A DNA stretch of 32,192 bases from Candidatus Zixiibacteriota bacterium (GTDB lineage Bacteria > Zixibacteria > MSB-5A5 > GN15 > FEB-12): the NCBI GenBank assembly GCA_024275255.1, contig JAJRZL010000330.1, positions 1-32,192 on the forward strand, read 5' to 3'. Shown here piece by piece: positions 18,611 to 27,294 of this stretch (its first letter is position 1; every line of letters starts with the position of its first letter). A model generated the notes under the pieces. That model was not told where the DNA came from. It searched no databases and saw only the letters and a list, made by a program, of their open reading frames with translations. The position numbers were made by a program, and so were the translations under genes.

Positions 18611-19699
18611 TTGCAATGGTGCTTCAAATTGCCAGGTAAAAAAATAGCGATATTCGGCTGGGCAAACTCGGTGCATATTCAGCGCTGGGTTTCCGGGCTT
18701 GTTGATCGAGGGTATCACATAAAGCTGATTTCCTTAGGTGGGGGAAAAATCAAGGGATGCGAAACTGTTATCTTTCCCCGTAAAGGAAAATTATCATATC
18801 TTACCTCTGCTTCCGCTGCTGCCCGCGAAATTGCTACTTTTCAACCGGACTTATTACATATTCACTATATCACCGGGTTTGGTGTATGGGGACTGTGGGC
18901 AAAAAAACAACCAACCCTGGTCTCGGTATGGGGAGCCGATATTGTTGATTTCCCGAATACCTGGCTGCGACGGAGCTATATCAAACGTGTTCTTGGCAAA
19001 GCAACTCATATCACCGCTACCAGTCAGTTCCTGAAAGATACGGTCATAAAACTGCTCCCCACCGGTGCGGAGAAAATATCCGTCATTCCTTTTGGAGTAA
19101 CTATTCCACCGGAAATCGTTTCTCCCCCACAACCGAAACCGATAAAATTGTGCTCCATAAAAGCTCATAGACCAAAATACGGCATTGAAGTCCTGCTTCA
19201 TGCGTTTGCTGAAGCTCTGCAAACAACACCCGATATCACCCTGACCATAGCGGGAGAGGGTGACAACACCCCACAATTGAAAGCCCTGGCACAGAAGCTG
19301 GGCATACAGGATAAGGTTACATTTCCCGGTTTTATTCCCCATGATAATATCTATGCGTTTCTTCGGGAGCACCATATCATGGTTATGCCCTCAATCTGTG
19401 AAGAGGCGTTTGGTGTTGCTGCTGTTGAGGCTGCTGCCTGTGGTCGTCCTGTCATTGCAACTCACGTTGGTGGAGTACCGGAAGTTGTCAAGCATGATAC
19501 AACCGGTTTACTGGTCCCGCCTCACGATTCACACCTTCTGGCTGATGCCATCATCAAGCTTGTACAGAACACTTCCTTAAGAGAAAAGATGGGAATAGCA
19601 GGGTACCATCTTGTCAAAGCATTATACCAATGGAGAGATGCTGTTGATGCCATGAGCAGTTTATATGAGAGGTTGATTGATGAATCAAAAAAAACGTAA
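18611..19699 (+). CDS. Glycosyltransferase family 4-like (GT-B) enzyme
   Basis: Phe-rich GT-B fold signatures: LHIHYITGFGVWGLWAKKQPTLVSVWGAD, SVIPFGV, PSICEEAFGVAAVEAAACGRPVIATHVGGVPEVVKHDTTGLLVPPHD. Start uncertain: TTG at 18611 or 18629. Confidence 0.92.
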   Translation: MQWCFKLPGKKIAIFGWANSVHIQRWVSGLVDRGYHIKLISLGGGKIKGCETVIFPRKGKLSYLTSASAAAREIATFQPDLLHIHYITGFGVWGLWAKKQPTLVSVWGADIVDFPNTWLRRSYIKRVLGKATHITATSQFLKDTVIKLLPTGAEKISVIPFGVTIPPEIVSPPQPKPIKLCSIKAHRPKYGIEVLLHAFAEALQTTPDITLTIAGEGDNTPQLKALAQKLGIQDKVTFPGFIPHDNIYAFLREHHIMVMPSICEEAFGVAAVEAAACGRPVIATHVGGVPEVVKHDTTGLLVPPHDSHLLADAIIKLVQNTSLREKMGIAGYHLVKALYQWRDAVDAMSSLYERLIDESKKT

Positions 19700-20864
19700 A
19701 CAGATACCCTTGTTTGATATCAAGATATCATCTCAGACAAAGCGGGAAGTTGCCGAGGTTCTAACTTCCGGCTGGCTCACCTCAGGACCTAAAGTGCAAG
19801 CATTTGAAAAGGGAGTTGCCCGTTTGTTGAGAGTAAAGCATGTAGCAGCGGTGTCTTCCTGTACGGTCGGCTTACATCTCACACTGGGAGCTATCGGCAT
19901 ACAACCCGGCAGATTCGGACCTGTCAAGGAAGTGATAACAACCCCTTTCACCTTTGCCGCCACGGTTGAGGCTATCATACAGGCTGGCGCCAAGCCGGTT
20001 TTTGCAGATATTAATCCCCGCACACTAAATATCGACCCTGATGAAGTCGCCCGTAAGGTCAGTAAACGAACAATTGCCGTAATTCCTGTTGATATTGCCG
20101 GGTATCCAGCCAATTATCGTATTTTGAACAAAATTTGTGAAGCCCACTCTCTTTTATTGATTGCTGATGCTGCCCATTCCATCGGGGCAACGTATCACAA
20201 GCGCACCATTCCCAACCTCTGCGATGCAGCGGTTACTTCATTTTATTCGACAAAAAACTTAACCTGCGGAGAAGGCGGTATGGTTCTATCACGGCATAAA
20301 AAACTGGTTGACCGGGTACGCTTGATGGCACGGCATGGACTCACTACCGGTACATTTGAGCGGAAAGCAAAAAAAAGTGTCCTGTATGATGCTGTGATTG
20401 GCGGCTATAAAGGGAACATGTCAGACCTGCACGCCGCGGTCGGTCTGGGGCAACTGAAGCTGTTTAAGAAAAATCAGGAAACCCGCACCTTGCTGGCGGA
20501 ACGATATATCAGTAATTTACAGCCATTATCGGAGTTCATTGAACTGCCGATTATCGAAAAAGGATATCAGCATGGCTGGCACCTGTTTATTATCAAGCTG
20601 TGTCTTTCAAAGTTAAAGATTAGCCGGGAGAAATTTCTTGCCCTGATGGCATCCCGCGGAATCGAGTGTGGGGTACATTACCAGCCTGTTTTTGCTCTTT
20701 CCTGGTATCATAAATCTTTTGGTTTATCGCCCCAGCATTTCCCTAACGCTGCGTATGCCGGACGACGTGTTGTAAGTTTGCCGTTATACCCTTCATTGAA
20801 AAAAACCGAGGTTGATTTTGTCTGTGAGAATATCACAGATATTATCAAAAAAAATCGTCGCTGA
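19680..20864 (+). CDS. DegT/DnrJ/EryC1/StrS-family PLP-dependent aminotransferase (sugar aminotransferase type)
   Basis: SGWLTSGPKVQAFEKGVARLL, VKEVITTPFTFAATVEAIIQAGAKPVFADINP, DAAHSIGATY, SFYSTKNLTCGEGGM (PLP lysine region), GGYKGNMSDLHAAVGLGQL. Overlaps the end of the glycosyltransferase gene. Confidence 0.95.
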   Translation: MNQKKRKQIPLFDIKISSQTKREVAEVLTSGWLTSGPKVQAFEKGVARLLRVKHVAAVSSCTVGLHLTLGAIGIQPGRFGPVKEVITTPFTFAATVEAIIQAGAKPVFADINPRTLNIDPDEVARKVSKRTIAVIPVDIAGYPANYRILNKICEAHSLLLIADAAHSIGATYHKRTIPNLCDAAVTSFYSTKNLTCGEGGMVLSRHKKLVDRVRLMARHGLTTGTFERKAKKSVLYDAVIGGYKGNMSDLHAAVGLGQLKLFKKNQETRTLLAERYISNLQPLSEFIELPIIEKGYQHGWHLFIIKLCLSKLKISREKFLALMASRGIECGVHYQPVFALSWYHKSFGLSPQHFPNAAYAGRRVVSLPLYPSLKKTEVDFVCENITDIIKKNRR

Positions 20865-20910
20865 CACTATTACAGAAAGCCGGTAAACAAGCTTGCTTTT
20901 TGAGCTTCCC

Positions 20911-21477
20911 TCAAGTACGGTGTATTGCTTGTATCACTATCCCTTTTTGTTGCTCAAGGACACAAACCTGTTCACAAATTCCACAACCGGTACAGACATC
21001 TTCAATAATAATAGGGCGGTTAAACTTGATTTTGATAGCACTGCGTTTAAGCGGACAAGCGTCAAAACAAGTGATACATTGACTCCCATTATATGCCAGG
21101 CACCTATCTTCTACAATATGAGCTGTCCCGATTCTGGGGAATTGTTTATCTGCCGGCATCACCAGTGCTCCCTCCGGGCAGGCATTTGTACAGGGCAGGT
21201 CCTCGCACATCACACAGGCTTTTTCAGATGGCACAATAGTCGGGAGTTTTTTCCCACTGATTTCATCCAGTACAAGTTTGATTGCCTGTTCAGGACAGGC
21301 AGCTATGCAATCCCCACAGGAAGTACATCGGTTGGGATAATTGGCTATAGCTCCCGGCGGAAAAATCGGTCGGGGAATATTCTTCACTTCATCGGGTATG
21401 CGGTTACTGATAGCCTGTGCCATCGCTCCGCTGAGAATCTTCCAGGACCGTTTCAAAAAGTTAGATCGTGTTACCAT
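20911..21477 (-). CDS. NapF/NapG-like polyferredoxin (4Fe-4S clusters)
   Basis: CTSCGDCIAACP, CVMCEDLPCTNACP, CTGCGICEQVC clusters; ATG at 21477 (MVTRSNFLKR) preferred over ORF-track start 21495. Confidence 0.85.
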   Translation of the reverse strand: MVTRSNFLKRSWKILSGAMAQAISNRIPDEVKNIPRPIFPPGAIANYPNRCTSCGDCIAACPEQAIKLVLDEISGKKLPTIVPSEKACVMCEDLPCTNACPEGALVMPADKQFPRIGTAHIVEDRCLAYNGSQCITCFDACPLKRSAIKIKFNRPIIIEDVCTGCGICEQVCVLEQQKGIVIQAIHRT

Positions 21478-21612
21478 GAAACCATAACAATTCAAGTGTC
21501 ATGTCGGGTACTGTAGTACCTATCGGTTATCTTACTGTAAAATCTATATGTATTCTCCCGCTATATCAATAGAATCACGTCGAAACAAACATGATATTCA
21601 CGTTTCTCAGGG

Positions 21613-21641
21613 GTGTGACAAAAGATTATCTTTTGCCACAC
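21613..21641 (-). terminator. Hairpin downstream of napB, possible terminator
   Basis: GTGTGaCAAAAG-ATTAT-CTTTTGcCACAC (one mismatch), 18 nt past the napB stop. Confidence 0.55.
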
Positions 21642-21658
21642 TTCAACATTGTTACTAT

Positions 21659-22039
21659 TTAACGTGTCGGGATGTATTTCTTAAACGTATTCTCTACGGT
21701 AAAGTCCTGATCGGTTGCTGATTCATTATTCATGGGAATATGGCACTGCAAGCAATTGTACCGTTCCGGGTGTGTTGTCTGGGGGGTGTCTTTTTCGTCT
21801 TTATTATCATGACAATCGAGACATGCCTGACCACCGTTTTCAAAACTGTTGATATCTTCGTTGACATCAAACGGGTGATCTTTTGGAATCATGGGCGGTG
21901 CTCCCAATAAAGCGACATTGGGTTGTTTCGCTTCTTCAAGGGCAGTCTGCTGGGCTTCTGTTAACGGTATGTTTTCACCCTTCTGCTGACAACCAAGGAA
22001 CAGCACGAATAAAACCAATAACAGGATTACAACTCTCAT
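21659..22039 (-). CDS. napB: NapB-type diheme cytochrome c, predicted lipoprotein
   Basis: Two CXXCH motifs (CLDCH, CLQCH), PPMIPKDHPF, lipobox-like VLFLGC, next to napH. Confidence 0.88.
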   Translation of the reverse strand: MRVVILLLVLFVLFLGCQQKGENIPLTEAQQTALEEAKQPNVALLGAPPMIPKDHPFDVNEDINSFENGGQACLDCHDNKDEKDTPQTTHPERYNCLQCHIPMNNESATDQDFTVENTFKKYIPTR

Positions 22040-22041
22040 CG

Positions 22042-22947
22042 CTATTTCTCCTTTATATGTTTTATACCTATTTTCAAAGCATCTTCAGGACAAATGTCCA
22101 CGCAGTTCAAGCAATTCGTACAACTGCTGCCGATCCAGGTTTCTTCACCACGAACAGGCTTGCTCAGGACTTCCGATGGTACACAAACCTCAAAGCACTC
22201 ACCACATTTAGTACAGGCAGCATGCGAAATCCTGATTCTCAGCGGCGATAGTTTTCCGACCAGGCTGTACAATGTCCCCACCGGGCAGATAAACCGGCAC
22301 CACCACCCGCGACTGACAAAGATATCAACCAGTAAAAGAATCACGAGAATCCACAGCGAATAGTTAAATAATACCCGCCATGAATCGGAAGTGGTCCCGG
22401 CAAAATTGTCAGCATACCGGTCATTACTATCTGTTTGTTCCTTCGCGCGCTCTGAGCCGAAAATTCCCTGCGGAGCATCAATCCCCAGGGCAATATTTTG
22501 AGAAACAATACCGATAGGCGATACTGTCTCAAAAACCGGTTTCGCGGTAACCAGGCTGAGTAACAGGACTGTTCCCAAAATCCAATACCGAGTGGTAGAT
22601 TTTGGCTTATACTGGAACACATGCAGTTTTGTATGCAGTTTCCTTACCATCTCAGTCAGTAAATAAACCGGACAGACCCATCCACAGAAAACCCGCCCGC
22701 CAAGAAGCAGGTAGAATACAAGAACTATTACGGCTCCCATCAACACGGGCAGGTACACAGCTTTTGTTGCCAGGATAAAATCAATCGCCGCCAGTGGATC
22801 AGTAAGCTGCACACCAAGCAAAGTCCCGGAAATAAGCGTTCCTCGGAATAGCTTTAATCCTAACAACGGCGATACCAGCAGGAATATCACAAATAATTGT
22901 ACAAACCTGCGAAGTATTTTCCGGCGATTGTTACGTATCCACGACAT
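22042..22947 (-). CDS. napH: NapH-type membrane ferredoxin/quinol dehydrogenase
   Basis: Multi-TM with FCGWVCPVYLLTEMVRK, WCRFICPVGTLYSLVGKLSPLRIRI, and CTKCGECFEVC / CTNCLNCVDICP ferredoxin motifs. Confidence 0.94.
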   Translation of the reverse strand: MSWIRNNRRKILRRFVQLFVIFLLVSPLLGLKLFRGTLISGTLLGVQLTDPLAAIDFILATKAVYLPVLMGAVIVLVFYLLLGGRVFCGWVCPVYLLTEMVRKLHTKLHVFQYKPKSTTRYWILGTVLLLSLVTAKPVFETVSPIGIVSQNIALGIDAPQGIFGSERAKEQTDSNDRYADNFAGTTSDSWRVLFNYSLWILVILLLVDIFVSRGWWCRFICPVGTLYSLVGKLSPLRIRISHAACTKCGECFEVCVPSEVLSKPVRGEETWIGSSCTNCLNCVDICPEDALKIGIKHIKEK

Positions 22948-23594
22948 CAGGATTGCTGCTCCCTGAGATAAAAGTAATGTCCGGCTTTGTCACCACGTTC
23001 AGAAGGAATCACTCGGATTGCAGTCTCATCAAGCGGGCAGGCATTTTCACAAATCCCGCACCCGGTACAAAAGTCCTTGTGAATCACCGGCTCGAACACA
23101 GTATGCCGATGGGTAATTGCCTGCTCCTGTTTGTTCAGGGTAATGGCTTTATCTATCAGCGGGCAAACCCGGTAACAGATTTCACAGCGTATCCCATTCA
23201 ACGACAAACAGGCTTCCCGGTCGGTTATGACCGCGGTACCGATGTTCATCTTGTTTACATCAGTAAGTGAATGGTCCAGTGCATCGGTTGGACAGGCAGC
23301 GATACAAGGCAAATCTTCGCACATGTAACAAGGGACAGAGCGGAACGTTATATAAGGTGTTCCGACACTGATACCATCCCGTATATCAGCCAACACAAGG
23401 GTGTCATACGGGCAATCCTGTACACATTTTCCGCATCGAATACAAGCAGCGAGGAACTCATCTTCTGGCAACGCTCCCGGAGGACGGAAATAAATTTCCC
23501 TGCTGCGTCCCATAAGATTCACCAGTGAAAACCCGCCGACAGTTCCGATTGCGGTAATAACGAATCCTTTCTTTATGAATTCGCGTCTGTCCAT
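22947..23594 (-). CDS. napG: NapG-type ferredoxin with twin-arginine signal
   Basis: MDRREFIKKGFVITAIGTVGG (Tat), CIRCGKCVQDCP, CYMCEDLPCIAACP, CTGCGICENACP; overlaps napH start. Confidence 0.93.
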   Translation of the reverse strand: MDRREFIKKGFVITAIGTVGGFSLVNLMGRSREIYFRPPGALPEDEFLAACIRCGKCVQDCPYDTLVLADIRDGISVGTPYITFRSVPCYMCEDLPCIAACPTDALDHSLTDVNKMNIGTAVITDREACLSLNGIRCEICYRVCPLIDKAITLNKQEQAITHRHTVFEPVIHKDFCTGCGICENACPLDETAIRVIPSERGDKAGHYFYLREQQS

Positions 23595-23620
23595 ACTATT
23601 ACATTATACTGTTTTCAAAA

Positions 23621-23664
23621 AGTACCTGTTGGTTGAAAGCTATATGCTTTCAACCAACTGTACT
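23621..23664 (-). promoter_or_regulatory. Strong intercistronic stem-loop between napA and napG
   Basis: Perfect 13-bp inverted repeat GTTGGTTGAAAGC-TATAT-GCTTTCAACCAAC (23628-23658), extended by AGTAC/GTACT; T5 follows on minus strand. Confidence 0.7.
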
Positions 23665-23675
23665 GTTTTCCTTCA

Positions 23676-26183
23676 TCAGACCTTTTCGACTTTCACCGCA
23701 CACTTTTTGTAGTCCGGTTCCTTCGAAATGGGATCATACTGGTCCAGCGTGATCTCATTCACCATCCGGGTTTCATCAAAAAACGGGATAAATACCAGGC
23801 CCTTCTGAGGGACGGAACGTCCCCCGATATCAGCCGGGAAGACAACACTGCCCCGACGAGAGGATATTCGCACTAAATCACCACGCTTGATACCCATTTT
23901 CCGGGCATCATCTTCATTGAGATTGACCACTGCCCGCGGTACGGCGCGACGAAGCTCCGGCACCCGCATGGTCATCGTACCGGTATGCCAGTGTTCCAGC
24001 ACCCTGCCGGTACACAACCAGAACGGGTATTCATTATCAGGTGATTCTCCCGGCGGCTCATAAGGAACTGCCAGTACCGTAGCCCGGTAATCATTTTTAC
24101 TCGCTTTGTAGAACACTATTCCATCTTTGAAACTACGTTCGGGGTGTTCCTTGATAAACTTGGCTGCATACGGGTCATACCTCGCATTGTACCGCCATTT
24201 CACCGAGACAAAGCCGTTGGGTTCTGTGTTTTCAATATCTGCCCAGACATCGCTGAAGTCTTTCTTGCCGTTGACCGCTTTTGACTTGGCAACATAGGGC
24301 CAGCACACCCCATGTTCTTCACGTATGACATTGTACGGAGCAAGATCCTTCCCGATTCCGAGAGTAAAGCTGCGGTATTCATCCCACATTTCTTCGTAGT
24401 AATTATCCGGGTTGTAATTGTAAATAATATCGGCAACGGTCCGGTTGGCATCTACTTTCAACCGTTTTGCCACTTCCCACATCTGCCATATCTCCGTACG
24501 GGCTTCACCAGGTGAATCGGCAATCTTATTCCAGTGCTGGGTCCGACGCTCCGCATTACCATACGCACCTTCTTTTTCGACCCACATAGCCGATGGCAAG
24601 ACAACATCGGCAACTTCAGTCGAACGAGTGGGATACACATCGGAAACGATGATAAAAATATCACGCTCTTTCGCTGCCTTAGTGAAACGATTCAAATTCG
24701 GCATCGAATGAAATGGATTCGTCACCTGTGTCCAGAGCAGCTTTATCTGACCGTTGTCAATAGCCCGGAACATTTCAATAGTATGCAATCCGACTTTCGG
24801 ATTAATTTTTTCTACAGGTATCTTCCAAATCTTGGCGGCAATTTCGCGATGTTTTGCCACTTTGACCACCATGTCTGCAGGCAGTCGATGTACAAATGTG
24901 CCTACCTCACGAGCAGTACCGCAGGCACTCGGTTGACCGGTCAGTGAAAACGGTCCCTGACCCGGCTTGGCAATCTTTCCGGTCAACAAGTGAATATTGT
25001 ACACCAGATGATTAACCCAGGTACCGCGCGTATGCTGGTTGAATCCCATGGTCCAGTATGAACAGACCTTACGGTTGGGATCAGAGATAAGCTTGGCGGC
25101 TTCCCTGAGTTTTTCAACCGGCACACCGGACAGTTTCGAGGTATATTTTGCCGTATAGGTAGAGACAAATTTCTTGTACTCATCGAAACTAATCTTTTCC
25201 ATCTTCCCGGCAGTTTTGGGAATATCAGCTCCTTTGTCTTTCAAACCATACCCGATATTAGTTTCACCTTTTTTGAACACAAGGTTGTCCTTGACAAAAT
25301 CTTCATCGTACAACTTGTTTTTGATAATGTAGTTTGCAAAATAGTTGGCAATCGCCAAATCAGTTTGCGGTTTGAATTCCAAATACAAGTCAGCTTCTTC
25401 CGAAACACGGGTAAACTGTGTTCCGAGATCAACTATTTTCACCCGGTCAGGGTTTTTCAGTTTCGTATCAATGATACGCGAGAACAACACTGGGTGCATT
25501 TCCGCCATGTTGGCACCCCAGGTGAAAAAGGTATCGGCATGTTCGATATCTTCGTATGTACCCATCGGCTCGTCCGATTGGAATGTCCGCATAAATGCCG
25601 CAACCGCACTTGCCATGCACATCCGCGCATTCGGGTCGATATTATTGGAGCCGACACCATCCTTGGAAATAAAGCCCAACCCCGCTTTCATGAATTTAAC
25701 AGCGGCGTACCCTTCAAAAATTGTCCACTGCCCGGTACCGAACATTGCCACCGCATCAGAGCCGTCACGCTTGAGAATCTCTTCATACTTTTTCGCAATT
25801 AAATCAAGCGCTTCATCCCAGGTGGCACTGACCAGTTTGCCATTCTTACGAATAAGCGGAGTGGTAAGGCGGTCTTTTCCATAAAGGATTTTCGAAAGGA
25901 AATACCCTTTAATACAATTCAGTCCCTTATTCGACCAGCACTCCGGATCCCCCTTGGTAGCCACTACTTTCCCGTTTTTCCTGCCTACCAGCACCCCACA
26001 ACCGACACCACAGAATCGACAAACCGACTTATCCCATTTAATACCCAGCGCATCGATTTCACCGCCTATTTTTTGTACCAGCGGTTCGCCTTTTTCCTTT
26101 TTTCCACAGGAAACCAGCAATGAGGATACAGCTAATGACGCAGCGGTGGATTTAATAAAATCCCGTCTGTCCATAGCTCCCAT
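23676..26183 (-). CDS. napA: Periplasmic nitrate reductase catalytic subunit (Mo-bis-MGD)
   Basis: MGAMDRRDFIKSTAASLAVSSLLVSCGKK Tat signal, CRFCGVGCGVLVGRKNGKVVATKGDPECWSNKGLNCIKGYFLSKILYGKDRLTTPLIRK typical of NapA. ATG at 26183 with GGAGAG upstream preferred over ORF-track start 26270. Confidence 0.96.
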   Translation of the reverse strand: MGAMDRRDFIKSTAASLAVSSLLVSCGKKEKGEPLVQKIGGEIDALGIKWDKSVCRFCGVGCGVLVGRKNGKVVATKGDPECWSNKGLNCIKGYFLSKILYGKDRLTTPLIRKNGKLVSATWDEALDLIAKKYEEILKRDGSDAVAMFGTGQWTIFEGYAAVKFMKAGLGFISKDGVGSNNIDPNARMCMASAVAAFMRTFQSDEPMGTYEDIEHADTFFTWGANMAEMHPVLFSRIIDTKLKNPDRVKIVDLGTQFTRVSEEADLYLEFKPQTDLAIANYFANYIIKNKLYDEDFVKDNLVFKKGETNIGYGLKDKGADIPKTAGKMEKISFDEYKKFVSTYTAKYTSKLSGVPVEKLREAAKLISDPNRKVCSYWTMGFNQHTRGTWVNHLVYNIHLLTGKIAKPGQGPFSLTGQPSACGTAREVGTFVHRLPADMVVKVAKHREIAAKIWKIPVEKINPKVGLHTIEMFRAIDNGQIKLLWTQVTNPFHSMPNLNRFTKAAKERDIFIIVSDVYPTRSTEVADVVLPSAMWVEKEGAYGNAERRTQHWNKIADSPGEARTEIWQMWEVAKRLKVDANRTVADIIYNYNPDNYYEEMWDEYRSFTLGIGKDLAPYNVIREEHGVCWPYVAKSKAVNGKKDFSDVWADIENTEPNGFVSVKWRYNARYDPYAAKFIKEHPERSFKDGIVFYKASKNDYRATVLAVPYEPPGESPDNEYPFWLCTGRVLEHWHTGTMTMRVPELRRAVPRAVVNLNEDDARKMGIKRGDLVRISSRRGSVVFPADIGGRSVPQKGLVFIPFFDETRMVNEITLDQYDPISKEPDYKKCAVKVEKV

Positions 26184-26220
26184 ACCAAACTCTCCTTTCC
26201 ATTGTATCTGTATATATCTG

Positions 26221-26472
26221 TTATTGATTTTCTTCCTGTTTTTGTTCGTCTTCAAAAAAATGAGAAACAAGCTCTACATTGAGTATTCCATCTAATGATT
26301 GTATTTCCGATGCAATAGTCACCGCCTCTTCGGTGGAATCCGTTTCTAAGACAATAGCCAGCTTGGAATCCTGTTTTTCAACAATTTCTATCTTGGGCAT
26401 CTTTCCAATGGAATCACAAACGGCATCAAAAGCTGTAGGGCTTGAACTTATGACAAGACTTGATATAACCAT
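26221..26472 (-). CDS. napD: NapD-type nitrate reductase maturation chaperone
   Basis: MVISSLVISSSPTAFDAVCDSIGKMPKIEIVEKQDSKLAIVLETDSTEEAVTIASEIQSLDGILNVELVSHFFED; directly upstream of napA; ATG at 26472. Confidence 0.9.
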   Translation of the reverse strand: MVISSLVISSSPTAFDAVCDSIGKMPKIEIVEKQDSKLAIVLETDSTEEAVTIASEIQSLDGILNVELVSHFFEDEQKQEENQ

Positions 26473-26589
26473 GCAGCTATTCTCCTGTTTGGTTTGTTTG
26501 CAATAAAATCGATAACGGTAAGGTGAACCGGCTAACGAGATTACCACAACTCATATACGACAAAATCGCTCTTTTATATATCAATATAA

Positions 26590-26603
26590 TTGACCTGAGT
26601 CAA
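26590..26603. promoter_or_regulatory. Candidate CRP/FNR-family operator upstream of the nap operon
   Basis: TTGAC-CTGA-GTCAA, 5-4-5 dyad resembling the FNR box TTGAT-N4-ATCAA, ~120 bp upstream of napD. Confidence 0.6.
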
Positions 26604-26659
26604 GATTTTGTGAAAAAATACACTTACTGTAGAATAAAAACCGAGCAGGAGTCAATAAA

Positions 26660-26687
26660 AAACTCTCGTCTGGGTAAACGAGAGTTT
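26660..26687 (-). terminator. Rho-independent terminator downstream of the TlpA/ResA-like gene
   Basis: Perfect 10-bp inverted repeat AAACTCTCGT-N8-ACGAGAGTTT followed on minus strand by TTTTTTATTG. Confidence 0.85.
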
Positions 26688-26717
26688 CATAGATTCACAA
26701 AGTCGGTATCGGGCTGG

Positions 26718-27287
26718 TTATAAAATAGATTCGAACGCTTTCTTAAAGGCTTCGTATCCTCGCATACCGATAAACTTCTCAACAACTTTCCCGTTGCGAT
26801 CGACAAAAATAGTCGTGGGTACACTGGAAATCTTGAACTTATAGGCAACTTCATTGTTAGCCATAAGCATCACCCATTCCATCCCGTTCTTCTTGGAAAA
26901 TGCCCGTACTTTTTCCGGGGTATCACGAACCGCCAACCCGACAATTTCCACACCCTTGGGATGATATTCCTTGTACAGACGGACCAAATCCGGGATTTCC
27001 TTCCGACAGGGCGGGCACCATGTTCCCCAGAAATTTATCACTAACGGTTGTTTACCAACCCAGGTTGAGGAGTTTTGCATATTCCCATCTAAGTCACTGG
27101 CTGTAAATTGTAAGACAGACGCATCCGATTGAGCGACAGGGGTAGTACTCGGATAGTTTTCTGTTGTAGTCGTTTTGGTCGTGTTTTTTGACTGCGCTTT
27201 TTCACTGCTGCACGAAACAACAAAAAGAGTTGCTGAAAACAGCACAAAAGCCGTTACAAGAACCTTCATCATGTTCAAACCTTTCAT
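26718..27287 (-). CDS. TlpA/ResA-like thiol-disulfide oxidoreductase, predicted lipoprotein
   Basis: VINFWGTWCPPCRKEIPDLVRLYKEY, SSVPTTIFVDRNGKVVEKFIG; lipobox-like VVSC; ATG at 27287 preferred over 27347. Confidence 0.92.
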   Translation of the reverse strand: MKGLNMMKVLVTAFVLFSATLFVVSCSSEKAQSKNTTKTTTTENYPSTTPVAQSDASVLQFTASDLDGNMQNSSTWVGKQPLVINFWGTWCPPCRKEIPDLVRLYKEYHPKGVEIVGLAVRDTPEKVRAFSKKNGMEWVMLMANNEVAYKFKISSVPTTIFVDRNGKVVEKFIGMRGYEAFKKAFESIL

Positions 27288-27294
27288 CACCAAA

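Noticed and set aside
22953-23528. Plus-strand ORFs opposite napG
   Set aside because: Cys-containing but derived from the complement of ferredoxin codons; napG on minus strand explains the region.
24534-25884. Plus-strand ORFs 24534-24947, 25345-25884, 25365-25802
   Set aside because: Antisense to napA; mutually overlapping frames without domain signatures.
26184-26270. N-terminal 29 residues of the ORF-track version of napA
   Set aside because: They overlap the end of napD, and the ATG at 26183 has a good SD and immediately precedes a normal Tat signal.
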